Source: Lysobacterales bacterium (GTDB lineage Bacteria; Pseudomonadota; Gammaproteobacteria; Xanthomonadales; SZUA-36). Taken from it: a stretch of 47,529 nucleotides of DNA. Where the stretch lies: the NCBI GenBank assembly GCA_028289465.1, contig JANQPM010000113.1:1-47529 (forward strand), read 5' to 3'. Under the pieces are notes generated by a model. The model searched no databases. It saw only the letters and a list, made by a program, of their open reading frames with translations, and was not told the origin of the DNA. This document shows positions 35,187 through 43,120 of the stretch, piece after piece. The translations under genes were made by a program, and so were the position numbers. Every line of letters starts with the position of its first letter. Position 1 is the stretch's first letter.

Positions 35187-35765
35187 TTATAGGTTGTTAT
35201 CCTGGCAGAACGGCGATTTCGCGCTGAGGCGTGTTTTCATTTTGCCGGTTGAGCAGTCGAAGGTGATTGAGGTGCTGCCGATGCAGACCGTCATCTTCAC
35301 GGCGGTGGTCGCTTTGCCGTTAATGGCGATTTTGCTGCCGGCACAGCTATAGTTGGTCACCGAAATCCTTTTATCGCCTTGCAGTGCATTGCTTAACTTC
35401 GAGCGATCGGCTTCGGTGGCCTCCCAGGTGCGCACCGTGCTGTCGAAAATGGTCGCAGAACCATCCAGATAGTTGATAACGCCGTGAATGCCGCTTACTT
35501 CGAAGCTGTCGCCATTGACCGAAACGGCGCCGTTAAGAATCGACAATACCGGGCTTTTACCGGAATCCGCGACAATCTCTGTGGTATCGGCGGTACCGGC
35601 GCGGTATCGGATACCCTCGAAGTGAATATCCGGATAGGCGTGCAGCATATTGTTCACACCTTCACCGGCCTGGTATTCGTCCATTTTGTGGCCCTTGATC
35701 TGCTGTGCGTGGCACCACGGCGCCAGCATCCAGCCTGCCACGATGGCAATAACGATAATTCTCAT
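35187..35765 (-). CDS. Secreted protein with C-terminal four-cysteine domain (paralogue A)
   Basis: 192 residues from the ATG at 35765, chosen because GGGGA stands a few bases upstream and a signal peptide follows at once (MRIIVIAIVAGWMLAPWCHA). The frame is open further upstream only through repeat DNA. The C-terminal ~55 residues form a domain C-x19-C-x9-C-x15-C (opening YSC, third Cys in FDCSTG, fourth in SPFCQDNN) shared with the next two upstream genes. The middle part (~60-125, with ILNGAVSVNGDSFEV and GVINYLDGSATIFDSTV) alternates short strands and vaguely recalls LptA/OstA-like jelly rolls. No known family is recognised. It is the last of three tandem paralogues on the minus strand, which are probably co-transcribed. 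Confidence 0.8.
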   Translation of the reverse strand: MRIIVIAIVAGWMLAPWCHAQQIKGHKMDEYQAGEGVNNMLHAYPDIHFEGIRYRAGTADTTEIVADSGKSPVLSILNGAVSVNGDSFEVSGIHGVINYLDGSATIFDSTVRTWEATEADRSKLSNALQGDKRISVTNYSCAGSKIAINGKATTAVKMTVCIGSTSITFDCSTGKMKTRLSAKSPFCQDNNL

Positions 35766-35793
35766 GAGTTGAGTTCCCCTTTGATTGAAAGTA

Positions 35794-35838
35794 TCCGTGT
35801 TGAATGTTTCCGTGTTGTGTGTCTTCGTGTTGTATATT
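35794..35838. repeat. 15-bp tandem repeat, 3 units, between paralogues B and A
   Basis: Units 35794-35808, 35809-35823 and 35824-35838 share TCCGTGTTG or TTCGTGTTG at their start. They fill most of the 80-bp gap between two four-cysteine genes. The minus strand stays open through them (NTETFNTDTFN), but no ribosome site supports translation from there. Confidence 0.8.
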
Positions 35839-35845
35839 TCGGCGG

Positions 35846-36442
35846 TCAGGCATTGTTCTCGCAATACGGCGCCATCGGCGTGATGCTGACCACCAGGCTT
35901 CCGGAGGTGCAATCCAGTGCGACTTCCGAACCGTTGACGCACATTGACACTTTCGGATAGCCGGTACTGAAGCCGTTTCTGGTGACCTTGCGGTCGCGGC
36001 ACGCGTAATCAGTAGTATTCCAGGGCCAGTCCACATGGAGGTCCGGTTCCTGCACCGGGTTTTTATGCCGAACGGGATCGGGCATGAATATTTGAACGCG
36101 TTCGCCGATCAGGGTGGAGACACCGGTCTGACGGTCGATAACGGCCACATCGGCGATCATATCCATATGGTTGGTAGTAACGATGACCTCGCCGCTCAGA
36201 ATCGTGGTCAACGGCATCGTTTGTCCGTACCGGCTGATCTGGACGGTTTGCGCTTCGTGCCCGGAAAAAAGCCATTCGCCGACGCTGATATCCGGGCTGG
36301 TTTCGCGGTAGGTAACGGCCGGGTCCGGGACGAAATCGCCCGGGCGGTATTGCACCGGTAAGTGTTGTGCGGAAACATGTTGTATTGGCACGGCTTGCGC
36401 TGCAAACAGCAGAACCAGCAGAGTTGTCGGTATGCGTTTCAT
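35846..36442 (-). CDS. Secreted protein with C-terminal four-cysteine domain (paralogue B)
   Basis: 198 residues. The ATG at 36442 is chosen because GGGGGAAA lies 4-11 bp upstream and a signal peptide follows (MKRIPTTLLVLLFAAQAVPI...SAQ). The middle part holds TTILSGEVIVTTNHMDMIAD and VAVIDRQTGVSTLIGERVQI, a strand pattern like that of LptA/OstA domains (low certainty). The C-terminal domain has the same spacing C-x19-C-x9-C-x15-C as its neighbours: YAC, MCVNG, LDCTSG, APYCENN. In front of it the string DWPWNTT resembles DWPDNTN of paralogue C. The gene lies 55 bp after C and 80 bp before A on the same strand. Function unknown; secreted to the periplasm or beyond. Confidence 0.8.
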   Translation of the reverse strand: MKRIPTTLLVLLFAAQAVPIQHVSAQHLPVQYRPGDFVPDPAVTYRETSPDISVGEWLFSGHEAQTVQISRYGQTMPLTTILSGEVIVTTNHMDMIADVAVIDRQTGVSTLIGERVQIFMPDPVRHKNPVQEPDLHVDWPWNTTDYACRDRKVTRNGFSTGYPKVSMCVNGSEVALDCTSGSLVVSITPMAPYCENNA

Positions 36443-36497
36443 GCTTTCCCCCAAGGACATTTGCCAATATGGGCATCTGTCGGCTAAAGCCGGAAAT

Positions 36498-36842
36498 TTA
36501 GTGATTGGTTTCGCAGTAGGGTGCTTTGGGGATGTGCGTGATGACCAGATTTCCCTTTGAGCAGTCCAGCATCACGGCATCACCGCCAACGCAGACAGTG
36601 ACTTTGCTGTACTCCATGGTAATGCCGCCGAGTCTTACCCGGGTGCCGTTGCAACTGTAGGACGACTTGTTGGTATTGTCCGGCCAGTCATTCCCGTAGA
36701 ACCGGGCCGCCTGATCGTGCGCGGGGGCCTCAGCATCGTCGGTACCTGTCTGAACCGGTCGTTGCGAACTGGATGATTGTTGACTGAAAGATGAACCTGA
36801 CCATCCCAACAAGACGGCCAAAATCCAGACGGAATATTTCAC
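36498..36842 (-). CDS. Small secreted protein with C-terminal four-cysteine domain (paralogue C)
   Basis: 114 residues from a GTG at 36842, preferred over the ATG eight codons upstream because AAAGGGG lies 5 bp in front of it and the signal peptide starts there (MKYSVWILAVLLGWSGSSFS). A Ser/Gln/Asp-rich linker (~22-58) leads straight into the four-cysteine domain: YSC, VCVGG, LDCSKG, APYCETN, with spacing C-x19-C-x9-C-x15-C. It is therefore the minimal member of the family and shows that the domain can stand alone. It is divergent from alc across 211 bp (36843-37053), in which I find no strong promoter boxes. No known family recognised. Confidence 0.8.
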   Translation of the reverse strand: MKYSVWILAVLLGWSGSSFSQQSSSSQRPVQTGTDDAEAPAHDQAARFYGNDWPDNTNKSSYSCNGTRVRLGGITMEYSKVTVCVGGDAVMLDCSKGNLVITHIPKAPYCETNH

Positions 36843-37053
36843 GTCTACCCCTTTATTACCTACCATACGCCACTGGTAACATAGTGCCGACCAACGCCGA
36901 TGTCAAGTATTACTTGAGTCGAGTGCGACAGGCCGAGCAGGGTCGGCCGCGGGCGCGAAATGCCTTGCAGCGGACGCCGCTATGCTATTTTCGGTGTTAT
37001 CTAGGGTCTGAATCGGACGTTTTGATGTTGAGACAAAAGAACAAGGATAAATC

Positions 37054-38046
37054 GTGATCAGGTCTGCTCCGGACTTCGTTCATTGCTATATCGACCTGGC
37101 GCAGCCGCGGCTGGGCGCGCAGGTGCTCAGCGCCAGCGATGAATTCTTTGCGCGGAAAGAACGGTTGATCAAGCCGCAGGCACCGGTTTTTATCGCCGAT
37201 AAATACGACGATCACGGGAAATGGATGGACGGCTGGGAGACCCGGCGGCGGCGTGAGGCCGGGCACGATTTCTGTGTCGTAAAAATCTGCGCCGGCACCG
37301 TCAGCGGCCTGGATATCGACACCACGCATTTTACCGGCAACTATCCGTCTCATGCGTCGGTGGACGCGTGCAGCGGTCCGGCAGACCCGGACGCCGACAC
37401 GGACTGGAAGCCGCTGCTGTCGAAAGTGGAATTGCAAGGCGACAGTCATAATTATTTTTCCATCGGCAGCGATGCCGCCTGGACCCACCTGCGGTTGAAT
37501 ATTTACCCGGACGGCGGGGTCGCGCGGTTACGGGTCTACGGCCAGGCGCATTGCGACTGGTCGGCAGGTAATCCGCCGGATCAGGTGGCGGATTTGGCGG
37601 CGATGAGCAATGGCGGCCGGGTACTGGCCTGCAACGACATGCACTACGGGCATATGAGCAACCTGATTGCGCCGGGCCGCGGCGTGAATATGGGCGACGG
37701 CTGGGAGACGCGCCGGCGGCGCGGGCCGGGCCACGACTGGGTGATCCTCAAGCTGGGGCACCGCGGTTTGGTTCAGAGCGTGGAAGTGGACACGGCGTTT
37801 TTCAAGGGCAACTATCCCCACCATTGCAGCCTGCACGGAGCGAATCTGGACCGCGATGCCGATATTGATGCCGGTGCGCCGTACTGGCTCGAGATTTTGC
37901 CGCAGGGACTGCTCGGCCCGGATCGGGTCCATCGTTTCGATGTGAGCGGAAATCCGGCCGGACCGGTCAGCCATATTCGATTCAATATCTATCCCGATGG
38001 CGGGGTCAGCCGGCTGCGGCTGTACGGCCTGCCGGATTATTCATGA
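37054..38046 (+). CDS. alc: Allantoicase
   Basis: 330 residues with a GTG start. AAGGA 6 bp upstream supports it. Two tandem allantoicase repeats are plain: WMDGWETRRRREAGHDFCVV...HFTGNYPSHAS in the first half and MGDGWETRRRRGPGHDWVIL...FFKGNYPHHCS in the second, each ended by NIYPDGGV.RLR. The enzyme splits allantoate into ureidoglycolate and urea. The stop overlaps the ATG of allA by four bases (ATGA), coupling it to the next step. No urease is visible in the window, so the urea presumably goes elsewhere. Confidence 0.96.
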   Translation: MIRSAPDFVHCYIDLAQPRLGAQVLSASDEFFARKERLIKPQAPVFIADKYDDHGKWMDGWETRRRREAGHDFCVVKICAGTVSGLDIDTTHFTGNYPSHASVDACSGPADPDADTDWKPLLSKVELQGDSHNYFSIGSDAAWTHLRLNIYPDGGVARLRVYGQAHCDWSAGNPPDQVADLAAMSNGGRVLACNDMHYGHMSNLIAPGRGVNMGDGWETRRRRGPGHDWVILKLGHRGLVQSVEVDTAFFKGNYPHHCSLHGANLDRDADIDAGAPYWLEILPQGLLGPDRVHRFDVSGNPAGPVSHIRFNIYPDGGVSRLRLYGLPDYS

Positions 38047-38543
38047 GCCGGGTAACCCTTAAACCGATACCGCTGACTGCAGAGGGTTTTGCCGACTACG
38101 GCGAAGTGATCGAGGTGCGCGGAACCGCGCCAAAACCGATCAACTACGGTCAGACCGACCGCTACGACGATCTCGCGCAAATCGACGTCAGCCGCGACGG
38201 CGGCCGGCCGCTGCTGAGTATTTTTCGCTCCCGCCCGGTGAGCCTGCCATTTCAGGTCAGGCTGCTGGAACGCCATCCGCTCGGCAGCCAGGCCTTCTTC
38301 CCGCTGCACCGGCGGCCGTTTCTAGTGGTAGTGGCCGGCGGCAACGAGATGCCCGACGAAGACTCCGTACAGGTTTTTATCACCGATGGCCGCCAGGGCG
38401 TCAGTTATGCGCCCGGAACCTGGCACCACTACCAGCTTTCGCTGGATCGGGACAGCGATTACCTGGTAATCGACCGCGGCGGGCCCGGCAATAACTGCGA
38501 CGAGGTCCAATTGGAAAGCACGATAGTGATCGGTGCCGATTGA
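38043..38543 (+). CDS. allA: Ureidoglycolate lyase
   Basis: 166 residues, cytoplasmic cupin-like enzyme. Family features: the start VTLKPIPLTAEGFADYGEVI, LLERHPLGSQAFFPL, and YAPGTWHHYQL with the conserved histidines. It releases urea from ureidoglycolate, giving glyoxylate. It is coupled to alc by an ATGA overlap. Its glyoxylate is the substrate of the malate synthase encoded convergently 260 bp downstream, so the pathway is joined to central metabolism here. Confidence 0.95.
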   Translation: MSRVTLKPIPLTAEGFADYGEVIEVRGTAPKPINYGQTDRYDDLAQIDVSRDGGRPLLSIFRSRPVSLPFQVRLLERHPLGSQAFFPLHRRPFLVVVAGGNEMPDEDSVQVFITDGRQGVSYAPGTWHHYQLSLDRDSDYLVIDRGGPGNNCDEVQLESTIVIGAD

Positions 38544-38565
38544 GCGGGCCATACACCGCGCCGCT

Positions 38566-38802
38566 TTACCCGCCTTTGCGGATTCTGATTTCCAGACAAT
38601 CGCCGTTGCGTACGCTGCCGAGATAGTCATCGCCGGCGTTCAGGCAATAGGCCTCGAAGTCTATCGGTGCACCGGGGTCGGTGGCCAGTATTCGAATCAC
38701 GCTGCCGGTTTTTACCCGTTCCAGCAGCCGCCTGGCCAGCTGCAGCGGTTCGGGACACTCCAGACCGCGCGCATCAATCAACTGCTCATCGGGCCGCGCC
38801 AT
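38566..38802 (-). CDS. TusA-family sulfur carrier protein
   Basis: 78 residues. It shows the family opening IDARGLECPEPLQLARRLL with the sulfur-carrying Cys in CPEP, then the DDP-like TDPGAPIDFEAYC and a beta-rich end. TusA-like proteins pass persulfide sulfur for tRNA thiolation, molybdenum cofactor supply and other uses. The ATG directly follows the stop of malate synthase (TGAATG), an odd partner. Since the neighbouring xanthine dehydrogenase needs a terminal sulfido ligand on molybdenum, a role in its maturation is conceivable, but nothing in the sequence proves it. Confidence 0.85.
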   Translation of the reverse strand: MARPDEQLIDARGLECPEPLQLARRLLERVKTGSVIRILATDPGAPIDFEAYCLNAGDDYLGSVRNGDCLEIRIRKGG

Positions 38803-40398
38803 TCAACTTATCATCTGGTAGGCCTTTAAGGTCAGAAACGGCGCCAGGTCTTCTGCAGCGGTAAATTCGTCCAGCAGCCGGGCTGCATCGGCCAGGTGCT
38901 TGCCGGCGTCAGTGCCGAGGCTGTCGACGACCTCGGCAGCGAGCCTCTGGTACAGATCATGGCTGATGTCTTCACCGCTATCCAGCCGTCCGGCCGGGTG
39001 CCGAATCCACTGCCAGAGCTGCGCCCGCGAAATTTCGGCCGTCGCCGCGTCCTCCATCAGGTGGTCGATCGGTACGCAGCCGTTGCCGCCGAGCCAGGCT
39101 GACAGATACAGCAGCGCGACCCGGATGTTGTTTCTGAGGCCGTCTTCGCTGATCGTGCCGGCCACCGGCCGCAGCAGATCTTCGGCGGAAATACTGACCT
39201 CATCCAATTGCCGGTGTATCTGGTTCGGGGCCGGCATCGCCGCATCGAATTCCGCTCTGGCAATCGGTTCCAGCGCCGGGTGGGCGACCCAGGTGCCGTC
39301 ATGGCCGGCCGTCGCTTCGCGGCGCTTGTCGGCGCGGACTTTTTCCAGCGCGGCTGCGTTGGCCCGCTCATCGCCTTTAACCGGAATCTGCGCGGCCATG
39401 CCGCCCATGGCCATCGCGCCGCGCCGGTGGCAGGTCTTGATCAGCAGCAGCGAGTACGCGCTCAGAAAACCCTTGTCCATGGTCACCTGGCTGCGGTCCG
39501 GCAGCACATGGTCGGAGTGGTTTCGGAAGCTTTTGATATAGCTGAAGATATAATCCCAGCGTCCGCAGTTCAGACCCTGAATCCGGCTGCGCAGTTCGTA
39601 CAGAATCTCGTCCATCTGAAAAGCGGCCGGCAGGGTTTCGATCAGTACAGTGACCTTGACCGTTCCGGGTGCCAGACCCAGCAGCTCCTCGGCATGCGAA
39701 ATCACATCGTTCCAAAGCCGGGCCTCCCGGTAATGTTCGAGCTTCGGCAGGTAGAAATACGGCCGCGAACCCTTATCGGCCAGCGCCGCATGGTTGTGAA
39801 ACAGAAATAAACCGAAATCCAGCAGCGAGCCGGATATCGGCCGGCCGTCCAGCAGCACATGACTTTCCGGCAGGTGCCAGCCCCGTGGGCGGACCATCAG
39901 CAATGCGGTTTTTTCGTTCAGCCGGTAGTGCTTTGGCCGCCCGTCCCGGTCCAGCCCGCCATCGAAGCTGATCGTGCCGTTCACCGCATCGCGCAGGTTG
40001 ACCTGCCCGTCGATTACATTGGCCCAGGTCGGCGCGGTGGAGTCTTCGAAATCCGCCATATAGACCTGCGCGCCGGAGTTCAGCGCGTTGATCACCATTT
40101 TGCGGTTCACCGGGCCGGTGATTTCCGTGCGCCTGTCGCTGGCTTCCCCGGGTATCGGCGCAACGGTCCAGTCACCGGCCCGCACAGCTTCGGTTTCCGG
40201 CAGGAAATCAAGCCGGCCGGTGCCGTCCAGTTGGTTTTGGCGTTCGATCCGTTGTTGCAGCAGCTTGTCCCGCCCGCTGCCGAAACGGCTGGCCAGGCTC
40301 GCGACGAAACGCTTGGCGTCCGTTGTCAGTATGGTTTCCTGACCCGGGGCGCTGGCGGTGACTTCCAGCCGGGTTTCCGTTGCCTGGGATGGTTGCAT
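38803..40398 (-). CDS. aceB: Malate synthase A
   Basis: 531 residues. Signature elements: QVYMADFEDSTAPTW with the catalytic acidic residues, RPRGWHLPESHV, GLNCGRWDYIFSYIKSF, and AMGGMAAQIPVK. It condenses glyoxylate with acetyl-CoA to malate. Length matches the A form (about 530), not the longer G form. No isocitrate lyase gene is nearby; instead the gene faces allA, so its glyoxylate here most likely comes from purine breakdown. It is transcribed with a TusA-like gene downstream (stop and start adjoin). GGAG about 11 bp upstream of the ATG serves as ribosome site. Confidence 0.95.
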   Translation of the reverse strand: MQPSQATETRLEVTASAPGQETILTTDAKRFVASLASRFGSGRDKLLQQRIERQNQLDGTGRLDFLPETEAVRAGDWTVAPIPGEASDRRTEITGPVNRKMVINALNSGAQVYMADFEDSTAPTWANVIDGQVNLRDAVNGTISFDGGLDRDGRPKHYRLNEKTALLMVRPRGWHLPESHVLLDGRPISGSLLDFGLFLFHNHAALADKGSRPYFYLPKLEHYREARLWNDVISHAEELLGLAPGTVKVTVLIETLPAAFQMDEILYELRSRIQGLNCGRWDYIFSYIKSFRNHSDHVLPDRSQVTMDKGFLSAYSLLLIKTCHRRGAMAMGGMAAQIPVKGDERANAAALEKVRADKRREATAGHDGTWVAHPALEPIARAEFDAAMPAPNQIHRQLDEVSISAEDLLRPVAGTISEDGLRNNIRVALLYLSAWLGGNGCVPIDHLMEDAATAEISRAQLWQWIRHPAGRLDSGEDISHDLYQRLAAEVVDSLGTDAGKHLADAARLLDEFTAAEDLAPFLTLKAYQMIS

Positions 40399-40584
40399 TA
40401 TCTGCGTCGCTCCGATTGAGTAAATGGAGGAATCTACCGGGACTGGCCGGCAATTGCCAGTGCGCGCAGCGGCAGAGCGGGGAATGGGGCCGTCGATGGT
40501 GCCGGTTTCGCTTTTTTTTGGCGGTGCGGTACAGTGTTCCGAATGCTCTCAGCGCTATTGCGAGCGGCTACCGACGGAGTACCG

Positions 40585-41025
40585 ATGCGGGAAGTTCATG
40601 CCGAAATTGAGATCGCCAGCCACTCCCGGCAGGTGATCGACGCCTTTACCTCGGTCGATCAGATGCAGCGCTGGTGGGGCGTGCACCATGGACTGGTCGA
40701 CGCACAGCACGACGGTACCTGGACCCTGGCCTGGGATGTGCCGGACAATCGCTTCGGCTATGTGGTGCTGACCGGCTATGTTCGAGTGCTGGGGCATTCG
40801 CAGCTATTGATCGGGAATCTGGTCTATCTGAACCGGAGCCGGCACCCGCTCGGGCCGATGACGCTGAGTGTGACTGTGGAGGAGGCCGCCGGCGCCTGCC
40901 AGGTGATCGTCAGTCAGGGTGGCTACCGGCACGGCGAAGACTGGGATTGGTACTACCAATTGGTGCGGGAAAACTGGCCGCTGGCGCTGGAACAGCTAAA
41001 GCAGCATCTGGAGCGTTTTCGATGA
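40585..41025 (+). CDS. SRPBCC/AHSA1-like domain protein
   Basis: 146 residues from the ATG at 40585, which has GGAG 6 bp upstream; the same frame is open back to 40534 but without a ribosome site. Sequence features of the START-like hydrophobic cavity fold: VHAEIEIASHSRQVIDAFTS, MQRWWGVHHG, GTWTLAWDV, ending in a long helix (WDWYYQLVRENWPLALEQL). Such proteins bind lipids or small hydrophobic ligands or act as co-chaperones; no ligand can be named. The stop overlaps the ATG of the M20 peptidase (ATGA). Confidence 0.8.
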   Translation: MREVHAEIEIASHSRQVIDAFTSVDQMQRWWGVHHGLVDAQHDGTWTLAWDVPDNRFGYVVLTGYVRVLGHSQLLIGNLVYLNRSRHPLGPMTLSVTVEEAAGACQVIVSQGGYRHGEDWDWYYQLVRENWPLALEQLKQHLERFR

Positions 41026-42563
41026 TACGTTTTTTAGCCATCGGGTTTTTAGCCATTGGACCGGTCGCCGAACTGGTTGCAGGCACCGCCATTGCAGCGT
41101 CGCCGGAATCGCTGCAGCAGCAGGTGCGGACCTATCGCCAGACGCACGAGCAGCAGATCATAGATGACTTTGTCGACCTGCTGGCCATTCCAAACGTTGC
41201 CAGCGACAGCGCGAATATTCGGCGCAATGCCGACCATCTCAGCGCACTGCTCGCCCACCGGGGCTTTGAAACCCGTTTGCTGCAGGTCGGTCAATCGCCG
41301 CCGGCGGTATTTGGCGAGCGCCGTCAGCCGGGTGCTGACAAAACCCTGCTGATCTACGTGCATTACGACGGCCAGCCGGTGCAGCCGGAAAACTGGTCGT
41401 CGCCGCCGTGGCAGCCGACGCTGCGCGACGGTCCGGTGGACCGGGGCGGCAAGATCATCGACCGGCGGGCACCGTTCGATCCCGAAGCCCGGCTGTACGC
41501 CCGTTCGGCCGGGGACGACAAAGCGCCGGTAATCGCGCTGATGTATGCGCTGGACGCACTCGCGGCCGCCGGCCAGAAATCGTCCGTCAATCTCAAGGTG
41601 TTTTTCGAGGGCGAAGAAGAAGCGGGCTCGCCGCATCTGCGCGAAGTGCTGGAGAAATACAAAACTCTGCTGGGTGCCGATCTGTGGCTGTTCTGCGACG
41701 GCCCGGTGCACCAGACCCGGCGCTGGCAGTTAGCCTATGGCGTACGCGGCACAACCGGCTTCCAGATGACCGTTTACGGTCCGGCCCGGCCGCTGCACAG
41801 CGGGCATTACGGCAATTGGGCGCCGAACCCGATTTCGGCCCTGGTGGATTTATTGGCGTCCATGCGCGACCAGCATGGGCGAGTGCTGGTCGACGGGTTT
41901 TACGATCAGGTACGCGAACCCACCGAACGAGAACTGTCAGCAATTCGGGCGGCGCCGAAGGTGGACGAGCAGTTGATGGAAGAACTGCAAATCGGCCGCA
42001 CCGAACATCCGGAAACGCGGCTGGAGCAGGCCTTGCTGAAACCGGCGATGAATTTTCGCGGTATTCGGTCCGGCGGAGTCGGCGATCAATCGCGCAATAT
42101 CATCAGCCCCGCTGCCGAGGCCTCGGTCGGGTTGCGTCTGGTTCCCGATCAGAGCCCGGCACAGCTACGTGAACAGATCGAAGCGCATATTCGCAACCAG
42201 GGGTACCACATCGTTTATGAAGAACCGGACGAGCCGACCCGCCGCCGCCATCCGCGGCTGATCAGACTGCACTGGGAAGCGGGCGGCTATCCGTCGCTGC
42301 GCACGCCGATGGATCACCCGCTGGCGGAAAAGCTCAGCGGAATACTGAACCGGCTGTCCGGCGGTACCCTGGTCGAGCAGCCGACCATGGGCGGCAGCCT
42401 GCCGCTGTTTCATATCAGCGAGGTTTTAGCGGTGCCGGTGCTGATTCTGCCGATCGCCAATCACGATAATAATCAACATGGCCGGGACGAAAATATTCGG
42501 CTGCAAAATCTGTGGGACGCGATTGAAATCTATGCAGTGGTGCTGCGCGATATCGGTCGCTGA
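41022..42563 (+). CDS. Exported M20-family metallopeptidase
   Basis: 513 residues from the ATG at 41022, which overlaps the previous stop; the frame is open further upstream but inside the SRPBCC gene. The signal peptide is MIRFLAIGFLAIGPVAELVAG..., with FLAIG doubled by a 15-bp repeat. Metal ligands and catalytic residues fit M20: His114 and Asp116 in YVHYDGQPV, Asp165 in RSAGDDKAPV, the Glu pair in FEGEEEAGSP, His in LHSGHYGNW, and the last ligand in IANHDNNQHG. The lid domain occupies about 225-390. M20 dipeptidases remove residues from short peptides; this one should work in the periplasm. The exact peptide substrate is unknown. Confidence 0.9.
   Translation: MIRFLAIGFLAIGPVAELVAGTAIAASPESLQQQVRTYRQTHEQQIIDDFVDLLAIPNVASDSANIRRNADHLSALLAHRGFETRLLQVGQSPPAVFGERRQPGADKTLLIYVHYDGQPVQPENWSSPPWQPTLRDGPVDRGGKIIDRRAPFDPEARLYARSAGDDKAPVIALMYALDALAAAGQKSSVNLKVFFEGEEEAGSPHLREVLEKYKTLLGADLWLFCDGPVHQTRRWQLAYGVRGTTGFQMTVYGPARPLHSGHYGNWAPNPISALVDLLASMRDQHGRVLVDGFYDQVREPTERELSAIRAAPKVDEQLMEELQIGRTEHPETRLEQALLKPAMNFRGIRSGGVGDQSRNIISPAAEASVGLRLVPDQSPAQLREQIEAHIRNQGYHIVYEEPDEPTRRRHPRLIRLHWEAGGYPSLRTPMDHPLAEKLSGILNRLSGGTLVEQPTMGGSLPLFHISEVLAVPVLILPIANHDNNQHGRDENIRLQNLWDAIEIYAVVLRDIGR
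41031..41060 (+). repeat. 15-bp tandem repeat, 2 units, in the signal peptide of the M20 peptidase
   Basis: TTTTTAGCCATCGGG (41031-41045) is followed by TTTTTAGCCATTGGA (41046-41060), doubling Phe-Leu-Ala-Ile-Gly in the hydrophobic core of the signal peptide. Confidence 0.85.
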
Positions 42564-42567
42564 TGCG

Positions 42568-42927
42568 CTAGTCCCGGCCGCTGTAAATGCAGCCGGCATT
42601 GCAGGTCTCCTGCACGACAACCTTGGATAGTGCCGGCAGCGCCGGTTGCAGGTTTTTCCAGATCCAGCGCGCCAGGTTTTCGCTGGTCGGATTGTCCAAC
42701 CCGTGAATGTCATTGAGATATTGATGATCCAGTTGGTCGAACAGTGGCTGGAACGCCCGTTTCAGATCCGCGAAATCCATGACCCAGCCGCTTTCCTCGC
42801 CGACCGGGCCGGAAACATGGATTTCGATCTTGAACGAATGCCCGTGCAACCGTGCACATTTATGGCCTTCCGGCACATTCGGCAGCCGGTGCGCGGCTTC
42901 GATCTGGAATACGCGAAAAAGATCCAT
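42568..42927 (-). CDS. queD: 6-carboxytetrahydropterin synthase QueD
   Basis: 119 residues. Zinc ligands His13, His28 and His30 and catalytic Cys24 are in place ([16 protein letters not shown]), with [22 protein letters not shown] and ETCNAGCIY behind them. QueD makes 6-carboxytetrahydropterin from dihydroneopterin triphosphate, the first committed step to preQ0 and queuosine. The C-terminal [15 protein letters not shown] matches QueD. It is a single gene convergent with the M20 gene, with only four bases between stops. No other queuosine gene is in the window. Confidence 0.93.
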   Translation of the reverse strand: MDLFRVFQIEAAHRLPNVPEGHKCARLHGHSFKIEIHVSGPVGEESGWVMDFADLKRAFQPLFDQLDHQYLNDIHGLDNPTSENLARWIWKNLQPALPALSKVVVQETCNAGCIYSGRD

Positions 42928-43022
42928 GGGTCGTTCCTTTGGCCCCGGTTTGTGGAACCGGGCATTAGCGCAGCCATCTTACCATCAGACCTGGGGAGAC
43001 GGCCCGTTGATATCACAGTACC

Positions 43023-43093
43023 GCAAGAGTGCCTTCAGGCGCGAAAGCGGCGACGGTTTACGGGCCGTTTATCGCGCCTGAAGGCGCTCCTGC
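43023..43093. repeat. REP doublet (REPIN-like), left arm decayed
   Basis: Right copy 43072-43093 is the reverse complement of the family consensus except one base in the GTAG head. Left copy 43023-43044 (GCAAGAGTGCCTTCAGGCGC plus GA) has three changes from the consensus. It lies between queD and the DUF5916 gene, both on the minus strand. Confidence 0.85.
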
Positions 43094-43120
43094 AGCGGCG
43101 GCCGGTAATCGGTGGCGCAC

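Noticed and set aside
35766..36002. Upstream extension of the last four-cysteine gene through repeat DNA
   Set aside because: The extension has no ribosome site and no family resemblance and runs into the previous gene; the ATG at 35765 has GGGGA and a signal peptide directly behind it.
36481..36492. Short palindrome CGGCTAAAGCCG after the smallest four-cysteine gene
   Set aside because: Only a 4-5 bp stem with no T-run; too weak to call a terminator, and too short to call a REP.
40510..40519. T-run near the SRPBCC gene as a terminator
   Set aside because: No stem precedes the T-run on either strand.
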